A DNA stretch of 64,000 nt, taken from contig JAKOON010000002.1 of NCBI GenBank assembly GCA_022577435.1, positions 14,056,184-14,120,183 of the forward strand, in the 5' to 3' direction. Below, in pieces: positions 34,381-48,115 of the stretch. The DNA is from Embiotoca jacksoni (Eukaryota; Chordata; Actinopteri; Embiotocidae). The number at the start of each line of letters is the position of its first letter. Position 1 is the first letter of the stretch. Made by a program: the position numbers and the translations under genes. The notes below the pieces were generated by a model. That model did no database searches. It was given only the letters and a program-made list of their open reading frames with translations, and was not told where the DNA came from.

Positions 34381-36019
34381 CTGCAGTTTAAAGAACACTC
34401 ACAGTTAACTTCAGATTGACGGCTAGAAATGTCTAAAGAGAAGATGTTTCATGGTTGAAAACAAGCAAATATGAACACAAGCTAAGAGCCAAACGTGAAC
34501 ACTAGTAAAAGTGCAGATTACTTTAAAAGGGCCCGAAACAAAAACATATTGGCAACATAATGTTCTGGTATTATGTGGTAAGATAATGTTGGGACAGTGT
34601 GCAAAACAATCATGACCTCAATCCGAACTATGTAATGGAAATAAAAATGTAATATCTCTAAAGCCCTAAACCATGGCAGCCTATTTGGTGCATAAATTCT
34701 AATATCTTCTATATAGTGCATAATTTACAGTCTTAACATATTTCATTAAGCTATATTTTATTCTGCCTATTAAGCCAAAGCAACTTTAATTTCCCAGATA
34801 ACGTTCGATACTATTTCTCTAAGTCTTGGCCTACAAACCCTTTCTATGCACTCTGGCCTTTTAACCAATCCAATATTGCTTAACCTGACCTTAACCCAAA
34901 GCTTGATAATCATGCCGGCTTCATCTGACTTTCCCTGCGGCAAATATCAGCAAAACCCCAAAATAGAGCAAAGTTTAATGTCATGTATGTTGGGGATAAA
35001 CTATTTAAACAAATAACTACTTTCTACAGAAATATATGGAGCTGAACCCCAGTTCATTTGAATATGTAGCATACATCAATTTGTGTAGGAGGAATATGTC
35101 ACCGTATTACTAGGGCACTGGAGTGAACTGTGTCATCCCCATTAGAGAGAAACAAATCATAACAGGCCAAGTCCTAAATCCAAGAAAGATACTATAGGGA
35201 AATGATGTTTTAATCACAAAAAACAACTGTAAATGTCAAGCTCCATACATCATAAAAAAAAAAGTAATTCACATTTTTAAGCTCGCATTATAGATATGGT
35301 GGTTGGGTTATATAACAGAACATTTACCTAAACTCTTATATGACATCCACGGATAGATTGTTTCATAGAGCTCCACCACACTGTGATGAATCAGAAATAT
35401 CAAACAATATCCCCTTTCTGCAAAATGTTGTGTCAAGGAAGCATTTTATTGTTCCTAGCTCCTTACAAACCCACAGCTTCTTCTGATGAGATCAAATGAC
35501 AATCTTACAGTACTTGCTTTTTTTTTCTACTTTGTCCCAATTGGTAGAGCAGTGTTAAACAGGGAACCACTGGCCTTTTAGGAAATTAATTTCCACATGA
35601 TTTAATGCCGAATTAAAAAAAAAAAAAAAAAAAAGAAGAAGAAGCTGACAGGACTTTGACCGTCTGGTGGAGTTGGCATGGTAATGGCAACCACAATGAT
35701 GCAGGAAACAGCTAAAGGAGCTTTGCTCATAGGGTCATGGCTAAGCAGTTGGAAATGAGTGCTGGCCTTGGGTAAACATGCATGCATCCAAAGATAAGGG
35801 AATAGTGCTAATTACACTGTAAGACTACCTGCCAGTGGATAAATACAGGTTAACAGCTCAGCAGGGTGTCAGGGTAAACTAACATTTGGTGATTTGTGAT
35901 GAGAAATTTATTTCCCCAGCTTCACTTAACTGAGAGTGAGAAACTCTTGACATGATTTAAATCTGAGGGTGCAGTAGGTGCGAGTTCGAATGCAGCTGAC
36001 GCCGAGGCAGTGGTGTTAC
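34381..36019 (-). other. slc2a4rg: slc2a4rg intron 3
   Basis: AT-rich intron with an A-run near 35615-35634 followed by AAG units. Nothing else recognised. Confidence 0.75.
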
Positions 36020-36120
36020 CTGTGGATGCCGAGGAAGGGTAGCGCACCAAAGGGGATGTGGAAAGTGAGGTCAGGACGGTGGCAGCCATCACTTCCTTGT
36101 CAGCATGACCTGAGGGCTTC
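36020..36120 (-). CDS. slc2a4rg: slc2a4rg coding exon 3
   Basis: This 101-nt exon follows TATTTTGCAG and ends before GTAACA. It encodes KPSGHADKEVMAATVLTSL then STSPLVRYPSSAST. The VMAA-VLTSLSTSP core is the most recognisable N-terminal block of the SLC2A4RG/ZNF704/ZNF395 family, described in the family as part of a nuclear export-type hydrophobic segment. It enters with one base and leaves with one base of a codon, matching exons 2 and 4. Confidence 0.93.
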
Positions 36121-37271
36121 CTGCAAAATACACAAATATTGATTGACCACATGGAGAAAACATCAAGTATAGTTTTTCAAAGGTGCTTTTGTCTCCACAT
36201 CACCTCCAACCCAAGACATGTTTGAACAAATTGTTTTTCAGCCATAGTTTGTAAAACAGTTGTTTGTTTTGACTGTGTATCAGAGTAACGAAAAAAAAAA
36301 AAAAAGGCCGACCTTCTCCCTGGAGAAAACTGCAAGTCTCTGTAGGCCCTCCAAATATCAACAGTGATGTTATAGGAAATTTGGATTATGCATTAAACAA
36401 AGCCAACAAGTAGAAAATGCACAGAGATGCATAATTCTATGTAAAGTAAGTATTGAACAACTTGCTGTGTGTGTGTGTGTGTGTGTGTTTTTGAATATGC
36501 GCCTGTGTGTGTACAGGAGGATGTAATGGAAAGCCTCTAGAGTGAAACCGTTTTGTGGCCTGTTTCTGCACAGCTCGTGAAACCTCGCTTAGAGAGTTGG
36601 AGAAAGATGCTAGTTCCTCCCTTCCTGCTCTGTACGGCCCATGCTGAGCAGTCCACCCTCCCAGCTTAAATCATATTTATACTGCCCACTTGAACTGACA
36701 TACACAAAGCACACATTCGCAAACACGTGCACAGTGAGCCCAAATAGAGTGCGCTTTGGCATCCAGCTCTCTAATAAAAAGGTGATCGATGATAGAACAG
36801 TAATTTGCGTCATCCTGCAAAGACGAACAAACTTATCTGCCTCACACACACTTATTCTCTCAATCGATTCTATTTGGCACTCTTCACCTCCGTTCTTGCT
36901 GTTCTGGTAAGAGAAATGTGGGGAAAATTGTTTAAGGCAGGGCCAAGAACTCACCCACACACTCGTGCACATTTGCACACAAACATAAACAGATTTAAAT
37001 TCTCCTGAAAAGTGAGCTGTCAAAGCCTTTAGAGTGACAAGAGCACCTATATACTACATACTGTGCGTGAGTAATGTACAAATCCAGATGTACAAAGATG
37101 TGCTGAATCAAAGCAGACACACACTCATAAGCAAAGAGAAACAGAGTCTGCAGCTTTAAGAGGTCCTTGTCCCGCCCCCGGACTTCTCCACTACACAACC
37201 AGAGTAAACTGGTTTGAGGCATTCTCTCAGCCAAGCCCTAAGCCCTGGCAGAGATCCACTCTGAGTCTCGG

Positions 37272-37274
<3 letters not shown>

Positions 37275-37324
<50 letters not shown>
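37275..37324. repeat. (CA)n microsatellite
   Basis: About 25 CA units. Confidence 0.97.
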
Positions 37325-37326
<2 letters not shown>

Positions 37327-37811
37327 CACTCTGGAGTCAACAGACAGGCGCAAAAGTACGCTTTAAGTCAGTAAACCTAAGTGTACCTTCACACAAACGC
37401 ACTCCGTCACAAACAACTGCTCTCGCAGCTTTTACAGACACACAAAAAGTACAAAAAATTGGCGAAGCTCCCCCACTGATGAGATTGTGGTGGATGAGGA
37501 GCAAACAGATCGCAACGGAATGCACCAGATATGAAGGAATCTGTCCAAGTCAGCCTGAAACACTCCGCAGTCGTGTTGTTCACACAGACGATGTTGCTTG
37601 TACTCTCCCAACAGCTCAAAGCACAGGTCAAGTGCGCATCTGTGTGTGTTTGTGAGCTGTGAATACAATGCGGGCAGTTGGCAGAACAGTTGTGTATAAT
37701 TATGAAATAGCAACATTCAGAGAATCGTGGTATGCAAAGAATTATATCCACACCACCGCTAAAATAGAAGACGTACCCAGGGAAAAGGTGGGTAACACAT
37801 TCGTTACAAAA

Positions 37812-37912
37812 CTGCACACACACACACACGCATAAACACACACACACACACACACACACACGTAAACACACACACACACACGCATAAACACACACACACA
37901 CACACACACACA
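37812..37912. repeat. Interrupted (CA)n repeat
   Basis: Blocks of CA separated by CGCATAAA or CGTAAA, forming a higher-order repeat of roughly 45 bp. Confidence 0.9.
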
Positions 37913-38207
37913 GTCTGGACGAGAGATAAAGCGATAACAAGATTAGTCGTGTCCTGTTTCAGTCATTAGCCTTGTTTTCAGTAACAAACAGGACCAGCCA
38001 ACGAACCACTTTTGATTTATGGTTCTCCGTCTCTCTCCTAATAAAATGTCTGTGATGTTTTTTTTTCTCATTTTATTGCCAATGTGGACAGCATGTTGTC
38101 AACTTGACTATGGAGTCAAAGAAACGGTGCTTTCAATTCTATAAAATGTGTGTTAAGAGTCCTGGTAAAGTCCCATTTGGCCTGACTTTGATGAGTGTTT
38201 ATTCTCT

Positions 38208-38209
<2 letters not shown>

Positions 38210-38243
<34 letters not shown>
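38210..38243. repeat. (TG)n microsatellite
   Basis: About 17 TG units. Confidence 0.95.
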
Positions 38244-38246
<3 letters not shown>

Positions 38247-38507
38247 GTGAGAAAGTTTATAGAAAAAAAACACTAACTGGAAGGACAAGAAGCCTATTAG
38301 TTGATGCCAGAGCTAATTCAAACCTTGATATCCCTCTCTCACAGGCATGCATACAAACAAACACACACAGATACCACACACCAGACCCCATTAATACCCC
38401 CCCACCCCTCTCACCCACCCTTATTTCCTGACATTGAGCGTTTTCCTTCCTCAGCTTCCCAGAACAACCGTGATACTCCGCCGCAGTTTCACTACATCTG
38501 GTACGAG

Positions 38508-38509
<2 letters not shown>

Positions 38510-38568
<59 letters not shown>

Positions 38569-38569
38569 G
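38510..38569. repeat. (TG)n microsatellite
   Basis: About 28 TG units. Confidence 0.95.
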
Positions 38570-39331
38570 TTGAGCAAAATACAACACTAAGGGCATGCTT
38601 TCTCAGAGGGGCAATTGCTGATTGACTTTTATTCATGCTGACAGCAGTGAAGCTAATGTACTGCTGCTATCAGACTGACTTTGATATCAATGTTTAAACA
38701 AAGTTAAAAGCATACGGCTGCCACATTCTGCGATCATAAAACGCTCCCGGACAGATAACACCCTTGTGTTCACCGCTTACTTCGATGAGCACACGAGCGC
38801 CTGCAGACAGTCTAAATGACACGGTGTGCCACTCACTTCTCATCTGCCTCTGAAATAACTATGGAGCCTTTAAACTTGGTGGGAGTGGAGGAGTGGCTAA
38901 AGAGTGACAACACTGATGCATAGTAAATCTGCTTGCGTCTTCTTGTGACAAGCTTTATTTTGGACTAGCTAAACTGGGGATGCCTTTATTTAGAGCCCAG
39001 AAACAGGCAAACGGATAGCGGAGATTGCTGTCAACAACGTTGGTCTGTGTGTGGTTTACGGGATGGAGGGTTGACTTTCCAAATCTGGATGTTTACGCGA
39101 GCTATTCAGTCCAACCGTGGCCCGCATTTATGGGATGTAGTAAATTGAATGATGACATGATAAACATAACACTCCTCCTCCACATATACGGCTTGGCATC
39201 TGTAGGTATGCGCACACTATGTGGTAACTCCGGTATTTTTTTAACCTGTCAAATTTACATGCACTGTCAAAGGCAAATGTGTTTTATAAGACAGGTACTA
39301 TCCTTCAATTGTTAAGTCCTAACCTAGTTTT

Positions 39332-39333
<2 letters not shown>

Positions 39334-39383
<50 letters not shown>
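39334..39383. repeat. (TG)n microsatellite
   Basis: About 23 TG units ending in GCGCGC. Confidence 0.95.
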
Positions 39384-39384
<1 letters not shown>

Positions 39385-42300
39385 TATGGTTGGAGCATTT
39401 GGCAAACATAGGTACATGCACAAAGAAAACCATACATTCACACCCACACCCACACACACACACAAAACAGACACCCTCTTACCTTCCTCCCTCCCTCAAC
39501 TTGTATTGGCCTTAACTGTGCCAAGAACACTCCCCTCTGGCAGCAGCACAACACATAGGCCAGCTAAAGTCAACAAGCCAGGCCCGGGCACATACGGGGA
39601 GAGGGAAAGAAAGAGACTACTGCTTTGAGCAGAGACACAAGCAGCAACAACAAGCTCCGAGTGCAGAAAGGGAGAAAGTAACGTGTCCGTGTATGTGTGC
39701 GTCCGTGTATTGTGCGCATGGAACGAATAAGCTCTGTAGATGACCATCATTTCATCCAAGGTGCAGCTAATTACAACGAGTCCCGGCTCAGACACCGTGT
39801 TCTTGTGGGATGATTTTCAAGGTTGACTTTATTAGTTGGATACACTTGGAAGAACACTTCCAACGCAGAAGTTTGCCACATCAGCTCTTAAGAGGACACT
39901 TGGACTTTGATACTGGAAATGGTGATATGATGCTGCCGTGCTGCTCCCCCCACCGCCCACTACTCTAGTGGGCTCTTTGCTGTTGTTGGGGAGACGACAG
40001 GGCCTTCCCTCTATATTTAACACACCACCTCTGCTCTAGTTACCAACCCAATAGAAATGCCCAGGATCTGGCTGGTTCATAGCACACCGCATTTGGAACG
40101 AGCCCACGTAAGATCCGGGCCAACTGCCACAAAACAACTTAAAACCCAATAGTCCAAAATTTAACCTTTCTGTTTATTGGTTTTTAAGTTGTTTATCAGT
40201 GGAGCATTGGCCTTGCTTGTTTATATTTTTAATCTCAGTCTTTCTGTCTAACCTAATCTCATACCTGCACATGTAACCCACTTATTTGGCAAAGCCAAAA
40301 TCTCAGTTTACCAGAACAAGACTTCTCACATGACTATTGCACAGCTTTATCTGTTTGTTAATGGGCAAGCTGTCAACACACTTGAGGTGTATCTTGTTTT
40401 ACCAACAACCATCACGTAGAGTGGATGACACCACTTTTAGAAGGTCAGAAAGAAAGAAGAAGAAGAAGAAGAAGACTATGAGTAGATTTTATTGTTTTGA
40501 GTATCAATTGTATCAATTCATCATGACAGGTCTAGTTTTCACTGGGGGCTGTACACTGTCAACAACTATCTCTGCTCTTCCTCTCGACCCGTTGGTGGTC
40601 ACTTAAAATAGCACTTTATCAACATGATCCCCAAAACAGGCACCAGGGTGTATTTGTGTGTCTCTGTATGTACTGTATGCATGTATGCCGGCTTCTTCAT
40701 ATCCAAAGCAGCTGCATGTGCCTTGAGATTGGCAAGGAGACTGGTGTATGACCTTGGCAGTTAAAAAGTTTGAAAAATACTGTCACACAAACGAAATCGA
40801 CTTTCAAAAGCCTCTCTGGTTGAGCCCCGGAGAGAACACGCATTCAATACACACAGTCCATGTCTTCATAAGTCTTTTTGAATGTCTGTTCCCCCGTTTT
40901 ATCTCTCCTGAACACAAAGAAATGCAAATGCACACAGCGATACTGAGATACGCGCACCAAAAATAGGGGTAACGTTTCCAGTCGCGAGACAGACTTTCCC
41001 TTAGGCAAAGTCTTTCATGTATTCATGTCACAAACATATGTTTGCATCACTCATCCTCACGCACACTCAGAGGAAGATAATGTGAGAGAAGCTGAAGAGA
41101 GAAAGAATTGGTAACTACAAAGCAACAAAGAGTATTGTTAACCCATACATTTTTCTGTCATGTGTTCTGATATGCATCTCTGTGCTTTTTCCATTCAGCC
41201 TGTTTAAGGCGCAAATGATTCTGACTACCTCCTTAGAAAATGGGGACTGCGGATTGTTTATGTAGATGAGCCACTAACAAATCAAATATTAAAGATAAAA
41301 TGAAAGCTTTTCAAAGTGTGACTTTACTGCACAAATAACAAACAAACAAAAAAAAAAAGCAGGGAATGGCGTCGTCAAACTGGTATATCCTGTATAACGA
41401 GGTATGGTTGCGACAACTGAGGCTACTGGAACTGACCAGGCTGGTGTTAATGATTGTCTACCCGCTGTGCAACCCGGACAGCTGCCCCTTCCATACCCAC
41501 TATTAATAGAACACCCACAGCTCTCAATCCCACAATCCCTCTGTCCCCCATCATCCTGCCTCGACTCCACGGTATTACATAATGTCCTCTGTTCCTCTCT
41601 CTCAAGCTCGCTTCCCTGCTGCAGGCAGATGGTAATGATTGGCATTAAGCAGTCTACCCCCAGCCCAACATAAGCCTGTGTGTGTCCCCCCCATGTTTAC
41701 AGCTGTGATCCCTGCTTCTGTCCACTCTGTCTCTTTCCACGCTTCCTGCTGTAATACCTTTGCGTGTATTCTAAATATGCAATGAATAAAAATGTGTTGA
41801 CATAGACCTGTGGGTAGCCACAAGGAAATGTTGACACTGTGCATCTTCATAATTCACCTATTATTGTGCAGTCTATACACATGTTGCCCCTTACGCAAGT
41901 CTCCAGACTCTGAACCCTCTGGAGAAGGAGAGGTTGTTAGGCAGGAGCCATGACTCTTTAATGTGGGCCGTGAGTGTAATGGCTATTCAGCACTGGGACA
42001 AAAAGCCCTCTCTTTCTCTCTCTTGATCCTAAAATGCAATCTGTGGCCTTAGGGACACGCACAAACAACAGATAGCTTTGTTCTGGCCAAACAATAGGGG
42101 ATAGACATGTAGCAAAAGGCATGAGTCCCTCTGTGGTGTCTAATTCAATGTCATAAATTACACAGACAAGGATCATATTTACATACCCATGTTTCACTTA
42201 CACAGCAAACTCACTGGTCAAACGTCAATGGAAAAGGGTTTGTCCGTGTGCAATAACCTGTATGCACCAACAATCTCACAGCAGATCAGAGTGGTGCTTG

Positions 42301-44009
42301 TAATGCACAATCCTCAATGGCATAATGTTGACACAGGACAAGCAATTAAATGGCTGATGACAAAGTAGATCATGACGTACGACCTGACTTTCATGTCATG
42401 TCCATCTCTGAGGATATTGATATTGTGGGTTATTAAGTTTGCAGTGTAAACCCTACAAAATCCAGGGATGTCAAACACAGGTTAAACACTGTTTGGTTGC
42501 TGGTATAAATAAAAGATAGATGGTACACCTGGCTTCAACCAATTAAAAAAAATCTCAAGGGATTTTGTTAATAAACTGTTAGATTAGGCCTGTCTCCACA
42601 TTTCCTGCACTCTACTGCACTTTACGGCATTAAATCATCAAATTAAATCCTGTAATTTCATGTTCATAAAACATCTAATATTAAAACAAAAAAAACAGTC
42701 TACTAGACACCTCTATAATATTTATGTCTGTGGGCAAACGCATGGTCCCTAACTTAATTTCCTCACAGTCATCATACAAGATTAACTTGTAGCTATAGCA
42801 ACTTCCCTCACAACTTTTGTCAGTCCCCTCTAATAACAACATTGTTGCTAGGGGGATGCAGGGCAGTCTCTTCCAACTAGTGGCCTGAGTTCCCCCCCCC
42901 TCCCCCCCTCTTATTCAAAAGGGAAGCAAACAAGACAGGCCCTTCTGCCTGAAAACACAACTTCCTGATCAAAATGCATGTCATTTTTCATTTGAGTTGA
43001 AGCATTAAGCCCCAGAAGTCAGCCAAGTAGTTTTTTTTGTGTTTTTTTTTCTTCCTTTTCTTACATTCTTTGTCCTTTCTGACATCCATTCAAATCAAAT
43101 TGTCATGTATCTAAATAATCCAAACCACCCTGGGCCAGACTGAGGTTTTGATTCTCTAAAATGAAATAGGCATGTCATCTTCCCAGCCTTTACAGCTGAA
43201 CTACTGGTTTGATCTGTGGATGTTCAGGGAAACCAGATCAAATCAAGTAAAGAAAGTTAAATCTGCATGTTATCAACAAGGCACGTTTCCCTCTCACTTA
43301 AATCAGAAAAGGGAGGAAGCAATAGGAAAATGTCACACCACAGACTTTTCTACACAGATCAGAAGTAAAACAGGCAAGTAAAGACAGATAGGACCCAAGA
43401 TAAACAGAGACATATGTCTTGAAGCTTTGAATAGTGGTCAGTTTTCTCTCTGCAGCCCTCATACTCTTATTTTGTTCCTCATTCTTTACTTCCCACTCCC
43501 AGTCTTGCTCACTCCTGAGATTTGCCCTTCTGCCATCACAAGCCAAAGCAGGCCTTTGCCTGGTTTCCTGTGTTTTGCAAAAGCAAACCAATGCTGTTCC
43601 AAAGCCACTCTCCTCTACTTACTCCTGTGAAGCCAAATATCTGTAGGGCAGCGTCAGACAGACAAAGACTCCAGCCAGCAAAATAAACTGATCAGTATCT
43701 CTTTTTTTTTAGGAAGAGAAACTGAGGGAGCTGAAGCTCAGAAGAAGCACGTGCATTGTTTGAGAGTTACATTGATAACTTAGCCGGATGAGAATCTAAG
43801 GAGGCCTTTCAAACCAGCACACATACAGTCTGACACAACTTTCCTAGTGGACTGATGGGTGCAAAATTTGAAATGGTTATTATCATCCCTTTTATTTGGT
43901 GAGCACAAGCAGCAACCAACAGTGATGTCATCGATTGCTTTGTGAACGATCGTTATGAGGCCTTGAGTTTGGATTTTGACTGTCAAAATTGCCTTCTTGC
44001 TAATTTGGA

Positions 44010-44413
44010 GCCAGAAACAGTATTCGGACTAGCTGGGGAGAAGTGAGCGGTGGATCCGAGTCAAATCTGATTGGACGCCTGAGAATGCTAAACCCGCCCA
44101 CCTACAGCAGAAACCTGACTGCACCTCACCGTCAAACAGACGAACCCATGACCATGACGGGATAATTTTCAGACGTAACACCAGAAAACTAATAAAGAGG
44201 AGGGACTTTAGCTATACAACACTATAATAACTTGTTGAAATAATTTATTGACTTTGTATTTCATGAGAGAAGTTAAATGGGAGTCTATGGAGCCGGAGAC
44301 CTTTTGGAACCAACCCCTAGCAGCAAGCAGTGATATTGCAGTTGAATGCACTTCTGAATTGGCCTCACTTTTCAGACCCAGAAGCTACATCCACTTTTAT
44401 ATACAGTCTATGG
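44010..44413. repeat. Dispersed repeat of teleost type (tentative)
   Basis: The right end contains CCACTTTTATATACAGTCTATGG as two adjoining motifs (CCACTTTTATA and TACAGTCTATGG), which I recognise as a common tail of dispersed repeats in fish genomes. The segment is richer in GC and less AT-monotonous than its flanks. The left edge is not defined. Confidence 0.35.
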
Positions 44414-45494
44414 CTGAACAGTATAAACGTAGCAAAATCTTTCCATATCCAGGACCCAACTGTGAGACTGTCATAGTCAAAATTAATATACTAAAACATA
44501 AAATTCAATAATTTACTATATTTTTCAAATATTTTAAATACTAAAACATAGACATTGCACTCCATATACTACAACCATATACATGATCAGAAATTCACAC
44601 AAAGACATTGGAAAGCTGTGTATTAAAACACCAGTTGATCAATTTGATAAAAGTGTTTGACAGCAGGTTTAAACTTCATTATGTATAGTTTTAAGTGGTG
44701 AGTTTGCCTTTAATTTTATGTTACTGCCCCAGCCCTTAAGTAACTGAATATCCTCCCATCCTAAACCCCTCACCGGCCCTGCCAGACTGTACTTGATAGT
44801 GACTAATATAGAGGGAAAAAAATGCCATAAACCACATCCTTGAAAATGTATGCATCCCTGTGGATACTCTGGCCCACAAAAGCCATTCACCTCTCCAAAT
44901 TATCTGAGTTTCGACATCCTACTGGAGAAGGCAGAGACACTGTTGGGAATAAGAAAAGGAAAATAGTCCCTATGTATCGCCTTGCCATGCCAGCAATGGG
45001 ATAGTTAATAAGATGAATGGAGGCAATAAGAGCACATCATGGAAACACTAGAGAGATGATGATGATAAAACGGAGCCTCTGCCTATAGACAGCTGTGGGG
45101 AGGCAGAGAGAGAGAGAGAGAGAGAGCTGTTCCTTCATATCTGAGAGGATATTAAACTCTGGACCAACCTGCAAGTTGTTATTTTTTTTTTACCATTTAC
45201 AATCACTCTGAAATATGATGGCTGGATTTCATCAAATGGAATGAAAATGACTAGTTGGACGCAAATGGCTGATCCTCCTGTGAGAGTCGTGCATTTTCTA
45301 AAAAGGCCAAAACTCAGGCAATGGTCAGAGTGGAACAGACTTTTTCTCCCAAACAAGCAGACAGAAAGGAGAGCTTGCCAGACACAGCTCTGGTCCCGGG
45401 AAAGTCATGCCTTGTGTGACTGAAGTGTCTCTCTGTCGAACAGTCAGGGTCTCTTTCAGCCAAGGCTCTTCACTCTCAGATTCCAATACACAAC

Positions 45495-45498
<4 letters not shown>

Positions 45499-45543
<45 letters not shown>
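45499..45543. repeat. (CA)n microsatellite
   Basis: About 22 CA units. Confidence 0.96.
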
Positions 45544-45545
<2 letters not shown>

Positions 45546-47937
45546 ATTCAATTAATAGAAATGCAAAAGCCACTTGTGTATTAATAACACATGCCAGCAA
45601 GCTTTGAGGCAAGAAAGTTTGGGCATCTAGGACTCCATGGCAACTGAGAAAATTCGGTCTGTTGATGAGGACTGCGAGAGGGTCACAACAGACAAGCAGA
45701 CCTTTACTTGAGATTGCTTTGTCAACTGCTGTTCGAAGGTCAGGTCATACATGAACTGTCAAACTCAATTTTAAAAAAAGGGTCTTCTATCTAAACGTTG
45801 AATTAAACTGCTGGATGATGCATTAACCAGCTAACTACATCAGCAGATAGAGTAGTAGGGAATTACAGCAACTACATTAGGTAGGCCGATTTAAAAGCTG
45901 TTCGGACAGTAGACGTAAAGCTACCAAGGTTTAAAACAGATCCAGCTTCAGAAATACTAATATACCACAACATTCCCACCTCATTCACTCACACACACTG
46001 GACATGCAGGCATACACGTACTTGGCACCTCAAGTGCCCCTTGGTATATGAGCCCTCTGTTAGGGAGAACTGAAGTGACAGAAAGAGCTGCACAGCATAC
46101 CTATAAAATGGTATGACACTCTTCCATATATTTTTATATGACCTCACTTCTGTTTCATGACCATTTTTTTTTTTAAATCTGACAGTTTTAGAAAGGATAA
46201 TATTGTTAGCACTCAGTTTTAGGATATTTACTACAAGCTACATATTATTCCTGTTTTGTTCGCTGTAACTGTACCATTACCATATGTGAATAGATTTTTT
46301 TTTTCCTTACACTGAGAAACACGTCCAAAAGACTTCCATTGTGTGAAACTAAAGAGGAAGGGGCTTCTGAATGTTGAAAATAAGACCACAAATCAAAAGA
46401 CTTTGAGGTGATAATTAAGTCTGTAGGGAAACATGAACGAAATGTGCCTGTACTTCAGTGTCTTCATGTGGATATCAAATGACAGATGGCAAGCAGAGAA
46501 TAAAGTGACGAACTGACATAAAGACACTATCCAAAGTAAAAAAAGAAATTATATTTTAATAAGGCCAAACTAAGTTTGAGGTTCCCCTTCCATTCCTCTC
46601 TTCCTCTCTCTTTGTCTTTGCGTCTCTTCCAGGCTTCTTTTTCCATCTTTTCCTCATGGTATAATTATGGTGAACAAAATACAGTGTAAACACAACCCAG
46701 TATATATAGTGTGACCATGGTGTTGATTCTTGGTCCAAACCGGATTGGGGCAGATCAGACAGGAACGAGGAAAAGCACAAGCTGTGAGACAAGAGACTGA
46801 AGATCACCCTTGCCCTTTGCATAAGTTACAAACAAGACAAAACTCATGAAATATGTCAGCCTCGGAGGGACAGCATTGTCTATTGTACATGAACAAAACA
46901 AGAACAAAATGTGAACATTTGTGTCTCTGGATGATAACCAAGTGTGGGTGGAAATGCAGTTGATCAGAGAAGACTGAGAATAACCAGATTGTGAAAATCT
47001 CTCAGTATTCCCTAGTCCAGGGACAGCTAAGAAGAGTTCTTGGGGTTATTTGGGCATTAAGGTGCTCCGCTCTGCACCTGACTGAACAGCTTCACACACT
47101 CAATGCTTTGTGCCGTGGCATGTTGGTGCTGGAAGCCGCCACCGCTAAGATTAAGCGGGGATACTTTCTACCTCTCCCGGGCCGGAAATCTCCACGTTAT
47201 CTTGGCAGCAGTGACAGGAGTCCAGGACTACTCAGCTCCAAAAGCCCTCTCTTTAAAAGTCTTTCACATATTTAAATACCCTTATGCTGTAGTTTTAAAT
47301 ATCTTATTAACTACAATTAAACTAAATCAAAATTTGAGACTAGAAAAATAAACTACACCTCCTTATTCTAATTAAACTTAGATTGCTATCATAGTGAAAA
47401 CACACTTGGATACATGGTGTATGTAAAGTGTATATATTCCATTGTACATCTCAACTAGTAGAAAAGTCCCAAGATGGCTCATGACAGTTTTTATACAGTC
47501 ATGATATAACAATATTGTGATATCTGGGTATCCTATGGTTGTATTATGGCCCTGGACATAAGGAGTCCTCTAAAATATGTAATAGTGAGGTGTGTGACCA
47601 TGTGAATATCAATGTAATTGATTTCTGTGTAAATATTGCTGACCGGCTCAGGGGGGCAAACACTTTGATACATGACGCAATACACAGAGGACAACAGCGT
47701 TACTGGCAAATCTGTGTTAAATGAAGCCTGACTACCTCACTATGGCTACAGAATGAAAGTGTGAGTGGTATGTGTGTCGAGGAGAGAGAAAAAAACAAAA
47801 CAGGATTTAAAACAAATTTGTTCATTGATAGAGTTGCTTGATTGCTCGTCTTGTCATCTGCACCATTTGTTAGAGGGCACGAGGATCCATCGTTATCCTG
47901 GACTACAAAGCTCTATTGTTCAGGACGTGCGTGCATG

Positions 47938-47939
<2 letters not shown>

Positions 47940-47993
<54 letters not shown>

Positions 47994-48115
47994 TACATAC
48001 AGACAAACACAGACAGCCCCCCCCCCACCCACACACACAGACAAACACAGACAGACCCACCCACACCCCCCCGACCCTACCCACCCACCACACCCACATC
48101 CACACCCACACGCAG
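47940..48115. repeat. (CA)n microsatellite with degenerate C/A-rich tail
   Basis: 26 perfect CA units, then degenerate ACAGACA and CCCACC repeats to about 48115. Confidence 0.93.
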
